From positions 40,074,236-40,138,235 of the forward strand of contig JAVIAB010000008.1 of assembly GCA_032433765.1 (NCBI GenBank): a DNA stretch of 64,000 nucleotides. Reading direction: 5' to 3'. Positions 1 to 25,626 of this stretch are shown here, in pieces. This stretch comes from Megaustenia siamemsis (lineage: Eukaryota > Mollusca > Gastropoda > Stylommatophora > Ariophantidae). Within the stretch, counting starts at the first letter, position 1. Each line of letters starts with the position of its first letter. The translations under genes were made by a program, and so were the position numbers. The notes beneath the pieces were generated by a model, which ran no database searches, had not been told where the DNA came from, and saw only the letters and a program-made list of their open reading frames with translations.

Positions 1-255
1 AGAACCTTGTCTGTTGTCACAGGAGATGTCCAAGAATATAGAAACCGTGTCTGTTGTCACAGATGTCCAAGAATGTAGAAACCTTGTCTGTTGTCACAGG
101 AGATGTCCAAGAATGTAGAAACCTTGTCTGTTGTCACAGGAGATATCCAGGAATGTAGAAACCTTGTCTATTGTCACAGGAGATGTCCAATATTGTAGAA
201 ACCGTGTCTGTTGTCACAGGAGATGCCCAAGAATGTGAAAACCTTGTCTGTTGTC
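1..255. repeat. 40-bp minisatellite (cut by window start)
   Basis: About six tandem copies of a 40-bp unit containing CTTGTCTGTTGTCACAGGAG and a GATGTCCAAGAATGTAGAAA part. Copies differ by single substitutions and one lacks a few bases (near 60). The array enters from beyond the left edge, so its true length is unknown. Confidence 0.93.
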
Positions 256-299
256 TGTTCCAAACAACTGTGTAAAGGGATTTTATTGACTAACAGATA

Positions 300-560
300 T
301 CAAATGTGTCACGATGAGAAGAAATAGCCAACAGATCTTAAAGCAAGCCCTCAAATGTAAAACAAGTGGAAAAAGAAAAAATGAACGACCTAAAGAGACA
401 GATAAGCGAGGCAAGAACAGCAAGCACCGACTTATTTACTAAGATCAAGTAGCCACACAGACGGAGACATGGAAAGGGACATCGTAAACAGCGTGACATC
501 AGACGGCACTATAAAAGACGATAATGATGTTGATATATTAATAAATAGGTTGTAGCAACT
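300..560 (+). pseudogene. LINE family E C-terminal fragment, decayed
   Basis: Starting at 314 one frame reads MRRNSQQILKQAL, then a basic stretch GKRKNERPKET. This matches the tail of the family E reverse transcriptase seen at 45.3 kb (MRRDNNRIAKKAL, GRRKRGRPRETLRRT) and at 32.5 kb. The frame is lost near 415. The element is a dead 5'-truncated retrotransposon copy just upstream of the lectin-like gene. Confidence 0.6.
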
Positions 561-618
561 GATTTAATTGATTTATTTACATATTAACAATTGACTAATC
601 CCAATGCACTTTTATTGA

Positions 619-625
619 TATAAAA
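619..625 (+). promoter_or_regulatory. candidate TATA box of the lectin-like gene
   Basis: TATAAAA lies 99 bases before the chosen start codon, a spacing that would leave a 5'UTR of about 65-70 bases. A second TATAAAA near 511 sits in LINE debris and is less likely. A short upstream ORF begins with ATG at 664 and ends just before the chosen start. The assignment rests on position and motif only. Confidence 0.35.
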
Positions 626-717
626 TAATTGCGAATTACAGTAGTTAAAGCAGCCAATATTCTAATGAGTTTTTTTTTCATGTCTCGGTGCACAATTTCT
701 ATTTTAAGTCAGAAATA

Positions 718-15859
<15,142 letters not shown>

Positions 15860-15939
15860 ATGACTACAAAAACTGCTTGGCGTCTATGTTCAGGCTGTTA
15901 AGACAATATACTGATGATATCACCTTGCACGCTAATATA

Positions 15940-16334
15940 GATATCTTAAATGTTTTTTGTTTTATTTCATTGTTAGTTATTAGCTCAGAAATAAAGTTTT
16001 GAATATGTATGTTCATATTTCTTTCTTTTCATCTTTCGTTTCATTAGGTGTCGAGGGAGATGCAAAAATCTAGATGTCTTAAATGTATTTTTTTTATTTC
16101 ATGGTTAGTTATTAGCTCAGAGTTAAAGTTTTGAATAGGTAGTATTTTCATATTTCTTTCTTTTCATCTTTCGTTTCATTGGGTGTCGAGGGAGATGCAA
16201 AAATCTAGATGTCTTAAATGTTATTTATTTCATTGTTAGTTTCTAACTCAGAAATAAAGTTTTCAATAGGTATGCTATTTCTTTTTTTTTAAATTGTACG
16301 TTTCATTGGGTGTTAATGGAGATGCACAATTCTA
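15940..16334. repeat. triplicated 3'UTR segment, about 133 bp
   Basis: Three tandem copies start at 15940, 16073 and 16208, each beginning with TCTTAAATG-type sequence and carrying the TTAGCTCAGAAATAAAGTTTT block and GTTTCATTGGGTGTCGAGGG. Copies one and two are very similar; copy three is more diverged. Copies one and three keep AATAAA. Confidence 0.88.
15990..15995 (+). terminator. polyadenylation signal AATAAA, first copy
   Basis: AATAAA 131 bases after the stop codon, followed by GT/T-rich sequence (gttttgaatatgtatgttcat). This is a normal position for the end of the lectin-like mRNA. A second AATAAA is at 16253-16258 in the third copy of the repeated 3' region; the middle copy is mutated to GTTAAA. 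Confidence 0.6.
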
Positions 16335-16765
16335 TCTCTCAATTTACAGACAAATTCATCATTAAATGCTGTTGTAGAGTTGCATTCATGTTACCAGCCC
16401 TCTTATGTTGCCTCTGTCGCAGTTTCTGTGCCCCTTTCAATTTACTTAAACGCCTGTAAGGTATGAAATCGTGTTCTCTAAATAAAGAAACTACAAAACG
16501 ATATATCATCTCAGTACAGAGTTCAATTTGTGTTATGTGCAGGTTCTGTGACACAGAATATCATGTCTATTTTTGATCGTCAAGTCTCTCCCAATGCCTT
16601 CTCCAAATATCTAATTTCTGTTGTTGCTAATATTCTCTTCTGACCTATGTTCTCTGCATCTCAACTATACTCATGTTCCACACACTATCCGAGCTAAACA
16701 CTGATCAAACAATATTGCTCATTTGGGATAAATATTCTCATCTTTCAATTGTATTCTTATTATAC
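16335..16765. other. unassigned sequence downstream of the gene
   Basis: AT-rich; no exon, repeat or mobile-element motif recognised. Confidence 0.45.
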
Positions 16766-17005
16766 CTCTAATAATAGTGACACTGTGACCTTCCAGGCAT
16801 GTCGTAAGAGGCGACTAAGGAGAAGATCGATGGCTTGACAAGCCGTCATTGTAAAAACTATTGTTATGGAAACAGAGCCATAGATTTTAGAAGCAGTGAT
16901 CTCTGCAATATGCACCATTTTGGCACGCAAGGTTTCTGTTTTTGAGATTGTGGTTCTGCCCTATGTGCCGTCTTCGGCTCGAAAGGACAATAGATAGATA
17001 TTCCT
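16765..17005 (+). mobile_element. repeat F (SINE-like) with GATA end
   Basis: Carries CAGGCATGTCGTAAGAGGCG and ends GCCGTCTTCGGCTCGAAAGG then ACAATAGATAGATA. Two further copies on the minus strand (26.44-26.72 and 58.86-59.12 kb) share the whole length of about 250 bp. Its 3' end resembles the LINE E 3' end. Confidence 0.85.
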
Positions 17006-17009
17006 CTAA

Positions 17010-17240
17010 TACGAGGGCAGTTTGATAAATGGTGTCTCCCAGGCGATGATGTTCAAGATACACACACGAACTGCACATTTGATGAAAGATTGGAGTATTC
17101 TTGATGTGGAGATGTCGTTATTCTTCAACACAGTCACCATCAAGATACACACACGAACTGCACATTTGATGAAAGATTGGAATATTCTTGATGTGGAGAT
17201 GTCGTTATTCTTCAACACAGTCACCATCAAGATGCGCACA
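17010..17240. repeat. 87-bp tandem duplication
   Basis: CAAGATACACACACGAACTG occurs at 17054 and 17141, each followed by the same 60-70 bases with one or two differences; a third partial start is at 17227. Source unknown. Confidence 0.9.
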
Positions 17241-17457
17241 CAACTTCCAACATTGGACTAGTTGTTGCATCCCGTCCAGGAAGTCATTATAAGACTTCTC
17301 CCAGCACCAGACTTGCATCTCCTCGTCGGAAGAGAACTGGGGGCGGGGTAAGAAAAGGGGTGGGAGGGTGGGGGTGTTTCTTCAGCTTCGGGAATTGGAA
17401 GAAGTCTCATGGCGCCAGATAGTGGCTGTAGGGTGAGTGCCATCTAATGTTATCACA
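17240..17457. other. unassigned, G-rich patch
   Basis: Contains a G-rich stretch (gggggcggggtaag and gggtgggagggtgggggtg, 17339-17374) with several GGG runs; no gene seen. Confidence 0.5.
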
Positions 17458-17745
17458 TTTGCTTGCTTGCGTTCGCCCGATGACTAAAGTATTCTAGTAG
17501 ACTACAGAATTCCTCTTCATTATCCGCTCTTAAAAGGACGCTAAGTGGACGTGTCTACGTTGTGTTGTGGTTTGCAGTATAACTGTGATATTTGCGCCTT
17601 TCGGCCCAACACCATCCGACTTCAGCACGACATTTTTGAGTACTGGGTCGTCTTCCCTCATCGATCCCTACTCGCTTGGCCAGACTAGACAGGTTAGTCT
17701 GTTACTAGAGGCACCGCGGAGAGGTGGAGCATAGTCAGATTTGAG
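17457..17745 (-). repeat. dispersed repeat G, copy 1
   Basis: The reverse complement matches 43577-43865 over about 290 bp, from GCTCCACCTCTCCG through GTTGGGCCGAAAG and CGTCCTTTTAAG to CATCGGGCGAACGCAAGCAA. I do not recognise the element and neither copy has a convincing open frame. Confidence 0.85.
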
Positions 17746-17819
17746 GCGCACCAATACATTAGGTATCTTGTATATTATTAACATTATCGACTTGGATGAT
17801 GCAACACTTTTTTTTCCAG

Positions 17820-17870
17820 AAAAAGCGTCTGGCTGTTATCTATGTCTACATTTCCTGTTCCTTGATCTTG
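17820..17870 (+). CDS. possible isolated 51-nt exon
   Basis: A T-rich acceptor (ctttttttttccag) and a consensus donor (gtgagt) flank 17 codons reading KKRLAVIYVYISCSLIL, hydrophobic like part of a membrane or signal segment. Length is phase-neutral. It lies after the lectin-like polyadenylation signals and no partner exon was found, so it may be chance. Confidence 0.18.
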
Positions 17871-17902
17871 GTGAGTAGTTCGTGTTTCTGATTTTGTTTC
17901 CT

Positions 17903-18330
17903 CATAAATACTGCCACCAGTTTGTTACGTCATCAATACTGCCACCAGTTTGTTACGTCATCAATACTGCCACCAGTTTGTTACGTCATCAATACTGCCA
18001 CCAGTTTGTTACATCATCAATACTGCCACCAGTTTGTTACGTCATCAATACTGCCACCAGTTTGTTACATCATCAATACTGCCACCAGTTTGTTACGTCA
18101 TCAATACTGCCACCAGTTTGTTACGTCATCAATACCGCCACCAGTTTGTTACATCATCAAAACTGCCACCAGTTTGTTACATCATCAATACTGCCACCAG
18201 TTTGTTACGTCATCAATACTGCCACCAGCTTGTTACGTCATCAATACTGCCACCAGCTTGTTACGTCATCAATACTGCCACCAGTTTGTTACGTCATCAA
18301 TACTGCCACCGTTTTGTTACGTCATACATA
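17903..18330. repeat. 28-bp minisatellite, about 15 copies
   Basis: Unit ATCAATACTGCCACCAGTTT plus GTTACGTC. Most copies keep TTACGTCAT; a few have TTACATCAT. Very homogeneous. Confidence 0.97.
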
Positions 18331-18651
18331 CTGTGATAATTATCTTCAGACAGGCTGTGTGACATGACGACAATCCTCCTTTCTATTAACGTTCTTAACC
18401 TCCCTCCACGTTCAGGATCAAAGCTTTCCTTGAACTGAAAGAATATCCAAGCGTTTGTTTAGAATTTCAAAAGCTGTTCACGTTTTCATAATCCCTTTCT
18501 ATATATCCTCACTATCTCCCTCATTTATTGCTGCAGTACTTGACAGATATTTACAGATATGATATTTTGTCTTGTTGCTAAATCTAGATTCCCTATTTTG
18601 ACCGGTGCATGGTTTTTATTATACAGTTAGAGCCTGTAATATACGTATATA

Positions 18652-18801
<150 letters not shown>

Positions 18802-18927
18802 CTTAATGTTTTATATGACTCATGTACCTATCTTTTGTCATTTTTCTGCGAAGGCGTTTGAATTCGTGTTTTTTTTTTTTTACGTAATGTCTATCAGTGG
18901 TGTTATGTACTCCTATTTTACATTGGA

Positions 18928-19045
18928 GTCCGCGGTAGATCAATAGTTATTGAGCTGGGTTGCCATGGACAAGGGGTCAGGTTCGATCCCTCCTGGGTTC
19001 ACAAAGCTTCAAACGCGAACCGGATTTTTCTAGGAAGGAAAAGGT
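18928..19045 (+). mobile_element. SINE-A-type head, divergent and 3'-truncated
   Basis: GGAGTCCGCGGTAGATCAATAG...CAAGGGGTCAGGTTCGATCCC is a SINE-A-like tRNA head; GAACCGGATTTTTCTAGGAAGG is the start of its body. It then breaks directly into a SINE-B copy in reverse orientation. Confidence 0.7.
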
Positions 19046-19356
19046 ATGAAACTTGAACCGGTGATTTAGCACGCGAGTTATCACCCATATGTGCTCGGCC
19101 GCTTATTCAGAAGTGTTCTGAGACTTCTGTATAGTGTCGCTTCACGCATCGAAACTCACGATACGAGGCTGCATTCCTCACCTTCCCAGAGTACTACCCT
19201 GGTACCCATTTCTGCCAGCGGCTGGGTCGACCGCGGAGGTTTTTTTTCCAACCACGAGTACAATTCACACTGCTTCCGGCAGGAATCGAGCACGGGTTGT
19301 CCGAACGTCGGTAGTCCAGTCGGGTGGTTTTCCCAACTAGGCTACACCGGCCCCCA
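19046..19356 (-). mobile_element. SINE-B, reverse orientation
   Basis: Reverse complement starts GGGGCCGGTGTAGCCTAGTT, continues ACCACCCGACTGGACTACCG and a B-box-like GTGCTCGATTCC, then GACCCAGCCGCTGGCAGAAA, TGGGTACCAGGG and GAGCACATATGGGTG. About 310 bp, matching copies at 25.63 and 33.84 kb. Confidence 0.88.
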
Positions 19357-19429
19357 TGGGTGGATAGATTTGCTTAATCATTTTTTTTTACCCGGACAGC
19401 AGCCATTTCCACCGAGGCCCCTTCTAGGA

Positions 19430-20090
19430 ATATATGTTGGCATGGCGTAGAAGGTATGTTGGCATGGCGTAGAAGGTATGTTGGCGTGGCGTAGAAGGTA
19501 TGTTGGCGTGGCGTAGAAGGTATGTTGGCGTGGTGTAGAAGGTATGTTGGCGTGGCGTAGAAGGTATGTTGGCGTGGCGTAGAAGGTATGTTGGCGTGGT
19601 GTAGAAGGTATGTTGGCGTGGCGTAGAAGGTATGTTGGCGTGGCGTAGAAGGTATGTTGGCGTGGCGTAGAAGGTATGTTGGCGTGGCGTAGAAGGTATG
19701 TTGGCGTGGCGTAGAAGGTATGTTGGCGTGGCGTAGAAGGTATGTTGGCGTGGCGTAGAAGGTATGTTGGCGTGGCGTAGAAGGTATGTTGGCGTGATGT
19801 AGAAGGTATGTTGGCGTGGCGAAGAAGGTATGTTGGCGTGGCGTAGAAGGTATGTTGGCGTGGCGTAGAAGGTATGTTGGCGTGGTGTAGAAGGTATGTT
19901 GGCGTGGTGTAGAAGGTATGTTGGCGTGGCGTAGAAGGTATGTTGGCGTGGTGTAGAAGGTATGTTGGCGTGGCGTAGAAGGTATGTTGGCGTGGCGTAG
20001 AAGGTATGTTGGCGTGGTGTAGAAGGTATGTTGACGTGGTGTAGAAGGTATGTTGGCGTGGCGTAGAAGGTATGTTGGCATGGCGTAGTA
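19430..20090. repeat. 22-bp minisatellite, about 30 copies
   Basis: Unit GTAGAAGGTATGTTGGCGTG plus GC. Variation is mostly GGCGT/GGTGT and GCATGG at both edges. 22 bp is not divisible by three, so the long minus-strand frames cycle through three readings and are not proteins. Confidence 0.97.
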
Positions 20091-20094
20091 CTTA

Positions 20095-20735
20095 ACCACA
20101 TCAACCACAACATGTCCCTCTGTTATATCTGTTCTCTGTTTTCCCGTCTTGCTTTTCCATGTTAAAATCTATCATTGTAATAATTTAATGTCTGTCTAAT
20201 ATAATCACTGGACAATTTAAATGTTGTTTTCATTATTTACTTTGCATTTTTTGGAATGAAGAGTGTTGAGAGTGTTGTTCGTTAAGAGTGATAATGTATT
20301 AATAAAGGAAGGACCAAGACAAGAAGATCACCACTCTCATCAGGGAAAAACAGTTATCATCGGTGATCATACAGTGACAATATGACAGCTTTAAAATGTG
20401 AGAATTGACAAAAAGAAGAGAGAAACAGATAAAGTATACAAGAGATTTAAATAGATTAGCTTACGTTTCTAAGACAATAGCTAATTGAAAAGCCGCAGAG
20501 ACTAGAGTAGTGAAATGACATGCTCACCTAAGTCAACATGTATAGTTCTCAATGATGATATAATATTTCAGCGTAAGACTATACTAAGTTGAAGCTTATA
20601 GGTATATATATATAATCTTGATCATGTTGAAATGAAAGATGATGTCTCGAAGCATGTAATGATATTAGCGCAGTAGAGTATGGATAACTTCATCATGATA
20701 ACTCACAGCATTTGAAAATGAGGAGACCAGACCTT
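20095..20735. other. unassigned sequence
   Basis: AT-rich, no recognisable gene or repeat; one short (TA)n near 20605. Confidence 0.45.
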
Positions 20736-21100
20736 ATTCATCATCATCAAGTACCGGGCCTAGTGGCGTAGGTGATCATGTCTCTCCACAACATTCGATT
20801 TCGGCAGCTATTTATCATTTCTGTTGTTGACATTCTGACAAGCCATTCTCTTAAGCTGTCTGTTATTTTTTCTCTTTGCTTCCCTCTATCTCTTCGTCCC
20901 TCAATTTTTCCAGTTTTTACAATATATTCAAGTTGTTCTCTTCTCATTACATGGCCAAAAAAAGATGATTGTCTCTTCCTAACATTGGAAATTAGCTCTC
21001 TTTTTGCTTTGACCTTTCTCAGAACCTCTTCATTACTCTTCTTAGCTGTCCATGGTATTCTCAACATTCTTCTGTAAAACCACATTTCCATGCAGTAAAC
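20735..21100 (-). pseudogene. LINE family A C-terminal fragment
   Basis: Minus-strand frame reads MEMWFYRRMLRIPWTAKKSN, then EEVLRKVKAKRELISNVRKR, SSFFGHVMRREQLEYIVKTG, KIEGRRDRGKQREKITDSLR, and ends TYATRPGT stop with tail (TGATGA)-type. This is the cleanest family A tail in the window, but the upstream catalytic part is absent. Confidence 0.85.
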
Positions 21101-21840
21101 AGTACAACCTGTGGCTGCCCTGCTGCCTTGCAGGTAAGCTCGGGAGAGTAAAAAGCTAAGGTAGAGTACCCCGACGTAAAACAACCCCACTGCCTTGTGG
21201 GTGAGACTTTTTAGTCAAAGGCTAGCGGAGTCAACCGTAAACAAACCGATGGAAGGCAACAGAAAACCACCGTCGTAATTTCTGTGTATAATCATGAATC
21301 GCCAGACCTTATTACCTTACAGAAATTAGCTAGCCGAAAACCATTTTATTTGTTTTTAATCTGGTCGACTGGAGTGTGCCGAACTTGAGATAAATTACGG
21401 TCACTGACTACAAACATGGAGTTATAACGTTTCTTCTATTCATGGAACCAGTTTCATTTACAGTCCGGGCAACGCCAGCTCGGCTCCACCGTCTTTCCAG
21501 GATTTCCCGACTGATTATTCCTGTAAGGTGTTGATTGTAGATACATCTGCTTATCCCTCCAAGCTCTCTGTATCGACCAGACCCTTTTCTTCATCGAGAC
21601 TCATAAGTCTCTCACTGTATACACCCATCCTCTTCCTTCATTTATTCCTGTGTTGCTGGTGTTCTCAGCAATGTTTTATTCACATCTTCATGTCTTTAAT
21701 TACGTTCTCATATTATATATTATCATGTATTTTGTAGAAAAGATCATGGACGGCTACAGCCATGTATTGAATTTGTATTACTGATTGATCGTCTGCGACA
21801 CAAATACATGGAAAAATAGAAAATCTGCAAGAAAATTCAT
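21100..21840. other. unassigned sequence with retroelement-like patch
   Basis: 21105-21240 (CTGCCTTGCAGGTAAGCTCG, TACCCCGACG, CTGCCTTGTGGGTGAGAC) has the look of a dispersed repeat with an internal duplication of CTGCCTTG; the rest is unassigned. Confidence 0.35.
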
Positions 21841-22810
21841 ATAGACTTACCAGCACAGGTACTCAATACAACATGAAAATCAGCATCAACAAAACATGTC
21901 ATAAACATTGCGAAAGAAAACAGAATATCAACATAACGATAGGCAGCAGACAACTAAAACAAGAGAAGGAATGCAAATATCCAGGAAGTCTAGTGAGAAG
22001 CAATTCATAAAAAGCAGCAAAAATAGAATCAAGATGCAACAAAGCTTGTCAAATCAATGGGCAGCTATCACCATTATTGTCCAACAAGGAAATAACTCTA
22101 GATGCAAAACGGGAATTCTACAAACAATCTTCACTCCAACGTTGTGCTACCAATGCCAGACCTGGAAAATAGACTCAGGAAAAATAAGAAAAAATAACCA
22201 CTAATAAACTGAAATATGTTAGATGCATGGCAGGAAATGGAGCCGCGATAGCTCAGTGGTTAGTGAACTGGACTACAAAGGACAAGGGGTAGGGTTCGAT
22301 CCCAACCGACGGCTTCCGGGTTCACCCAGCCTTAAATGGGTACCGGATTTTTTTGTGGGAAAGTAAAGCAGCACGGGCGTAATACCGACCACATCACCCC
22401 AAAAATCATGTGCTGAAGGTTTGTAAAATATAGGGTCACTAACACCATATTTCCCTATACGCCACTTGGCGTTACAGGGGTACTTTACTTTTTTTTAATG
22501 GCAGGAAATAACCTGAGAGAGAATAGGAATGAAGAAGTGAGACAAAAGCTTGGAACATTTTCTAGTATTGAACACATATAGAAACAAAAGACAAAATGGT
22601 TTGACCACGTGATACGACAGAAAGATCAAAATACAACACAACGAGACTTTAATAAACGTTGCGAGAACGCCAAACCATAGGGTATATATGGCAGGAGAAG
22701 AAAACAGAAGAGCGAAAGGTGGCAAACTATATCTCCCATTGACTCTGACAAAAAAGGCAAGGAGGAAGGAAAGGAGAAAAAAATGATGTATTTAACATTT
22801 CACATGGCGT
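21840..22810 (+). pseudogene. LINE family D fragment split by a SINE-A
   Basis: Before the SINE: IFTPTLCYQCQTWKIDSGK and KYVRCMAGN; after it: NNLRENRNEEVRQKLGTF, WFDHVIRQKDQNTTQRD and WQTISPIDS. The two halves join across the SINE target duplication into the family D tail also seen at 38.95 kb. Stops and frameshifts make it non-functional. Confidence 0.75.
22239..22497 (+). mobile_element. SINE-A inserted in LINE D, with target duplication
   Basis: Full-length SINE-A flanked by a 12-bp direct repeat ATGGCAGGAAAT (22227-22238 and 22498-22509). A and B boxes intact. Confidence 0.95.
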
Positions 22811-22869
22811 TTGAAACCCCTATCCGTCAGGTGTTAAGTGCTTCATTAGGACCATTTCTTAAATAGAAA

Positions 22870-23720
22870 TGGGAAAGTTTTCATATAGTAGACAAAAAAG
22901 GAATTGAAGTCAACGGTCACAACATAAATAATTTGCGATATGCGGATGACACAGTCTTAATAGCAGAGACCGAGAATGAGCTACAAGAAATGATAGATAT
23001 AATAGTAAAAGAAAGCAACAAGAAAGGTGTCAGTCTGAAAAGTAAGAAAACAGAAGTAATTGTTAAATCGAAGAAACAATCTTCACCATCATGCAGCATA
23101 AAAATAAACAGGACAAATCTGAAACAAGTGCAACGTTTCAAATACTTGGGCACAATAATAACATCAGATGGGAGATGCACCACAGAAATAAAAAGCAGAA
23201 TAGCTCAGGCCAAAATAGCATTTAAGAAAATGAAAATTATCTTATGCAAGAAATCTATGTCAATAAAAATTAGAAAGAGAGTTCATCGGTGCTATATAGA
23301 ACCAATTCTGGCGTATAGAAGCGAATCATGGACAGTAGACAAACAAATGAAAAGACGATTAGAGGCCACAGAGATGGGATTTCTCAGGAGAATGTTGAAA
23401 GTTCCCTGGACAGATAAAAAGACCAATGAGAAAGTTCTCAAAGAGGCCAACACAAAAAGGGAGCTCTTAAAAAACATCAGAAAGAAGCAATCAACATTTT
23501 TTGGGAACATCATGAGAAGAGGAAAGTTGGAATACTTGGTTACAACTGGCAAAATAAAAGGAAAGAGAGATCGCGGATGACAAAGAGAGGAAATACTGTA
23601 TAGCTTGGTGTCATGGCATGGAAAACAGTCAACAACAGAACTGATACGATGCACTGTGGATAGAAGACTGTGGGAGGACATGATCGCCAACGCCAACAGG
23701 TACGGCACATGATGATGATC
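22870..23720 (+). pseudogene. LINE family A reverse transcriptase, YADD to C-terminus
   Basis: The frame from about 22895 reads GIEVNGHNINNLRYADDTVL, with the catalytic YADD at 22939-22950, then KYLGTIITSDGRCTTEIKSR, RVHRCYIEPILAYRSESWTV, EATEMGFLRRMLKVPWTDKK and STFFGNIMRRGKLEYLVTTG. Open for 215 codons from the YADD region, then one stop (23578), after which the tail continues to WEDMIANANRYGT stop. This is the best preserved family A copy. Upstream palm motifs and the endonuclease are missing. About 200 bp further a second copy follows in the same direction. Confidence 0.88.
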
Positions 23721-23929
23721 CCACAAGAAAAGGTTAATGTTATAACACAGGAATAGTTATCTGCGAAACAAAAGATAAATAATATTAAATATTTCATGCA
23801 TGCAACTTTCAATGCAGAAACACAACTTGACTGATTATAATGGCAAATTATTGAAACCTTCTAATTTCTATAAAGTTTATTTTGTTAGACATATTGATTA
23901 ATATAATAAAAAATATACTCGTATGTGCT

Positions 23930-24290
23930 GGGAAATCACTGGAGGCGGTAGAAATGTGGTTTTACAAAGAATATTGAGAGTATCATTGACAGCTAAGAAG
24001 AGAAATGAATTCTGAAGGAGGCTGAAGCAAAGAAAGAGCAAATTTCCAATATTAGCAAGAAACAATCATAATTCTTTTGTAATGAGATGGAAACAGGTCA
24101 AAAATAGTGTGACACCTGGAAAGGTTGAGGGACGAAAAGTGATAGAGGGAAGCAAAAAGAAAAGATACCAGACAGTTTAAGAGAATGGCTTGGCAGAAGG
24201 TCAACAACAGAAATGATAAATGGCTGCAGAGATCGAAAGTTGTGGACAGATATAATCACCTACGCCAGCAGGCATGGCACTTGATGATGC
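23930..24290 (+). pseudogene. second family A tail in tandem, decayed
   Basis: VEMWFYKEY-like start, KKRNEF, GKVEGRK, SLREWLGRRSTTEMINGCRD and WTDIITYASRHGT stop, then tgatgatgctgatg tail. Single-base deletions break the frame. Confidence 0.7.
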
Positions 24291-24485
24291 TGATGCAGGG
24301 AAATTTCTAGAATATAAAACAACAATAAACCAACACAGACACGCCAATGGCTGAGGACGGAGCTCTGAAAGATGACGGTTATGTCCCCGTCTACTGGCCA
24401 AACATCTAAGTTCTAAATGATGCGATCATTTTTTGTGTACGATTAACAAGGCTTTGATGTTCATCTAGCCGATGAAAAATGGGTC

Positions 24486-24775
<290 letters not shown>

Positions 24776-24904
24776 GCTATATATATCGTTTGGATTGCCT
24801 GACGTGATATTATAAATGCCTTGATGGGCATGGAAACAGAAATATTAGCAGAACACATATATACGACAAGGGCTGTAAGGATTATCTGTTGTCTGTTTAT
24901 TTTC

Positions 24905-25440
24905 TCCCTTATGTTTCGTGATACTTTCAACTTGTCCCCTTACTTTCCTGTTACGTTCAATTTTTTAATTATGTTTGTTACTTTCAACATTTCCCTTTTT
25001 TTCTCTCTACTTTCAGCTTTTCCTTTCTTACTTTAATATGTTCAATTTTTCGTGTTGTTACTTTCAGCTTTTCTTTTCTTCTTGTAACTTTCAGCTTTTC
25101 TTTTCTTCTTGTTACTTTCAACGTTCCCCTTCATCGTCTTTGTTACTTTCAAATGTTCCCTTCTTCCTATTACTTTCAACTTTTCCATTCCTGCTGTTAG
25201 TTTCAGTTTTCTTCTTGTTATTTTCAGCTTTACTCTTTTTCTTCTTGTTACGATCAACTGTACACGTCTTGTTGCTTTCAACTTTTCCATTTTTCTTGTT
25301 GTTTTCAACTTTTCCATTTTTCTTGTTGCTTTCAACTTTTCCATTTTTCTTGTTGCTTTCAACTTTTCCATTTTTCTTGTTGCTTTCAACTTTTCCATTT
25401 TTCTTGTTGCTTTAATTTTTTTCCATTCTTCATTCTACTT
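24905..25440. repeat. 27-bp minisatellite, graded from diverged to uniform
   Basis: The right end (25265-25420) has six near-identical units CTTTCAACTTTTCCATTTTT plus CTTGTTG. Leftwards the same motif (ACTTTCAACTTTTCC) becomes steadily less regular back to about 24905. Confidence 0.88.
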
Positions 25441-25560
25441 TTAATTCCTTGTAGAACACGGATCTTCAGCGAGCACTTTCCAAACTGTCTTGTTTTGTGT
25501 CATTTTCTTACGATCACTCTATGTCTCCCCAATATATTTCAACTTCATTGCCAAATTATT
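25440..25560 (-). pseudogene. LINE family C tail fragment
   Basis: Reverse complement contains GACATAGAGTGATCGTAAGA, GACAGTTTGGAAAGTGCTCG and CTGAAGATCCGTGTTCTACA, the decayed equivalent of the family C end WKVFVEDLCS. Confidence 0.55.
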
Positions 25561-25626
25561 GTTTACCTTCCTTTTTGTATTCTCTTCTGTGAATTCCTCA
25601 AAATAGCTTGTCGTGTAATATTCTTA

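Noticed and set aside
505..520. TATAAAA near 511 as the gene promoter
   Set aside because: Lies within LINE E debris and about 200 bases from the start; the box at 619 is better placed.
17882..18367. Three overlapping 128-161-codon frames
   Set aside because: Shifted readings of the 28-bp array, which cycles through all frames.
19374..20113. 229-244-codon minus-strand frames
   Set aside because: 22-bp array read in rotating frames; no independent evidence of coding.
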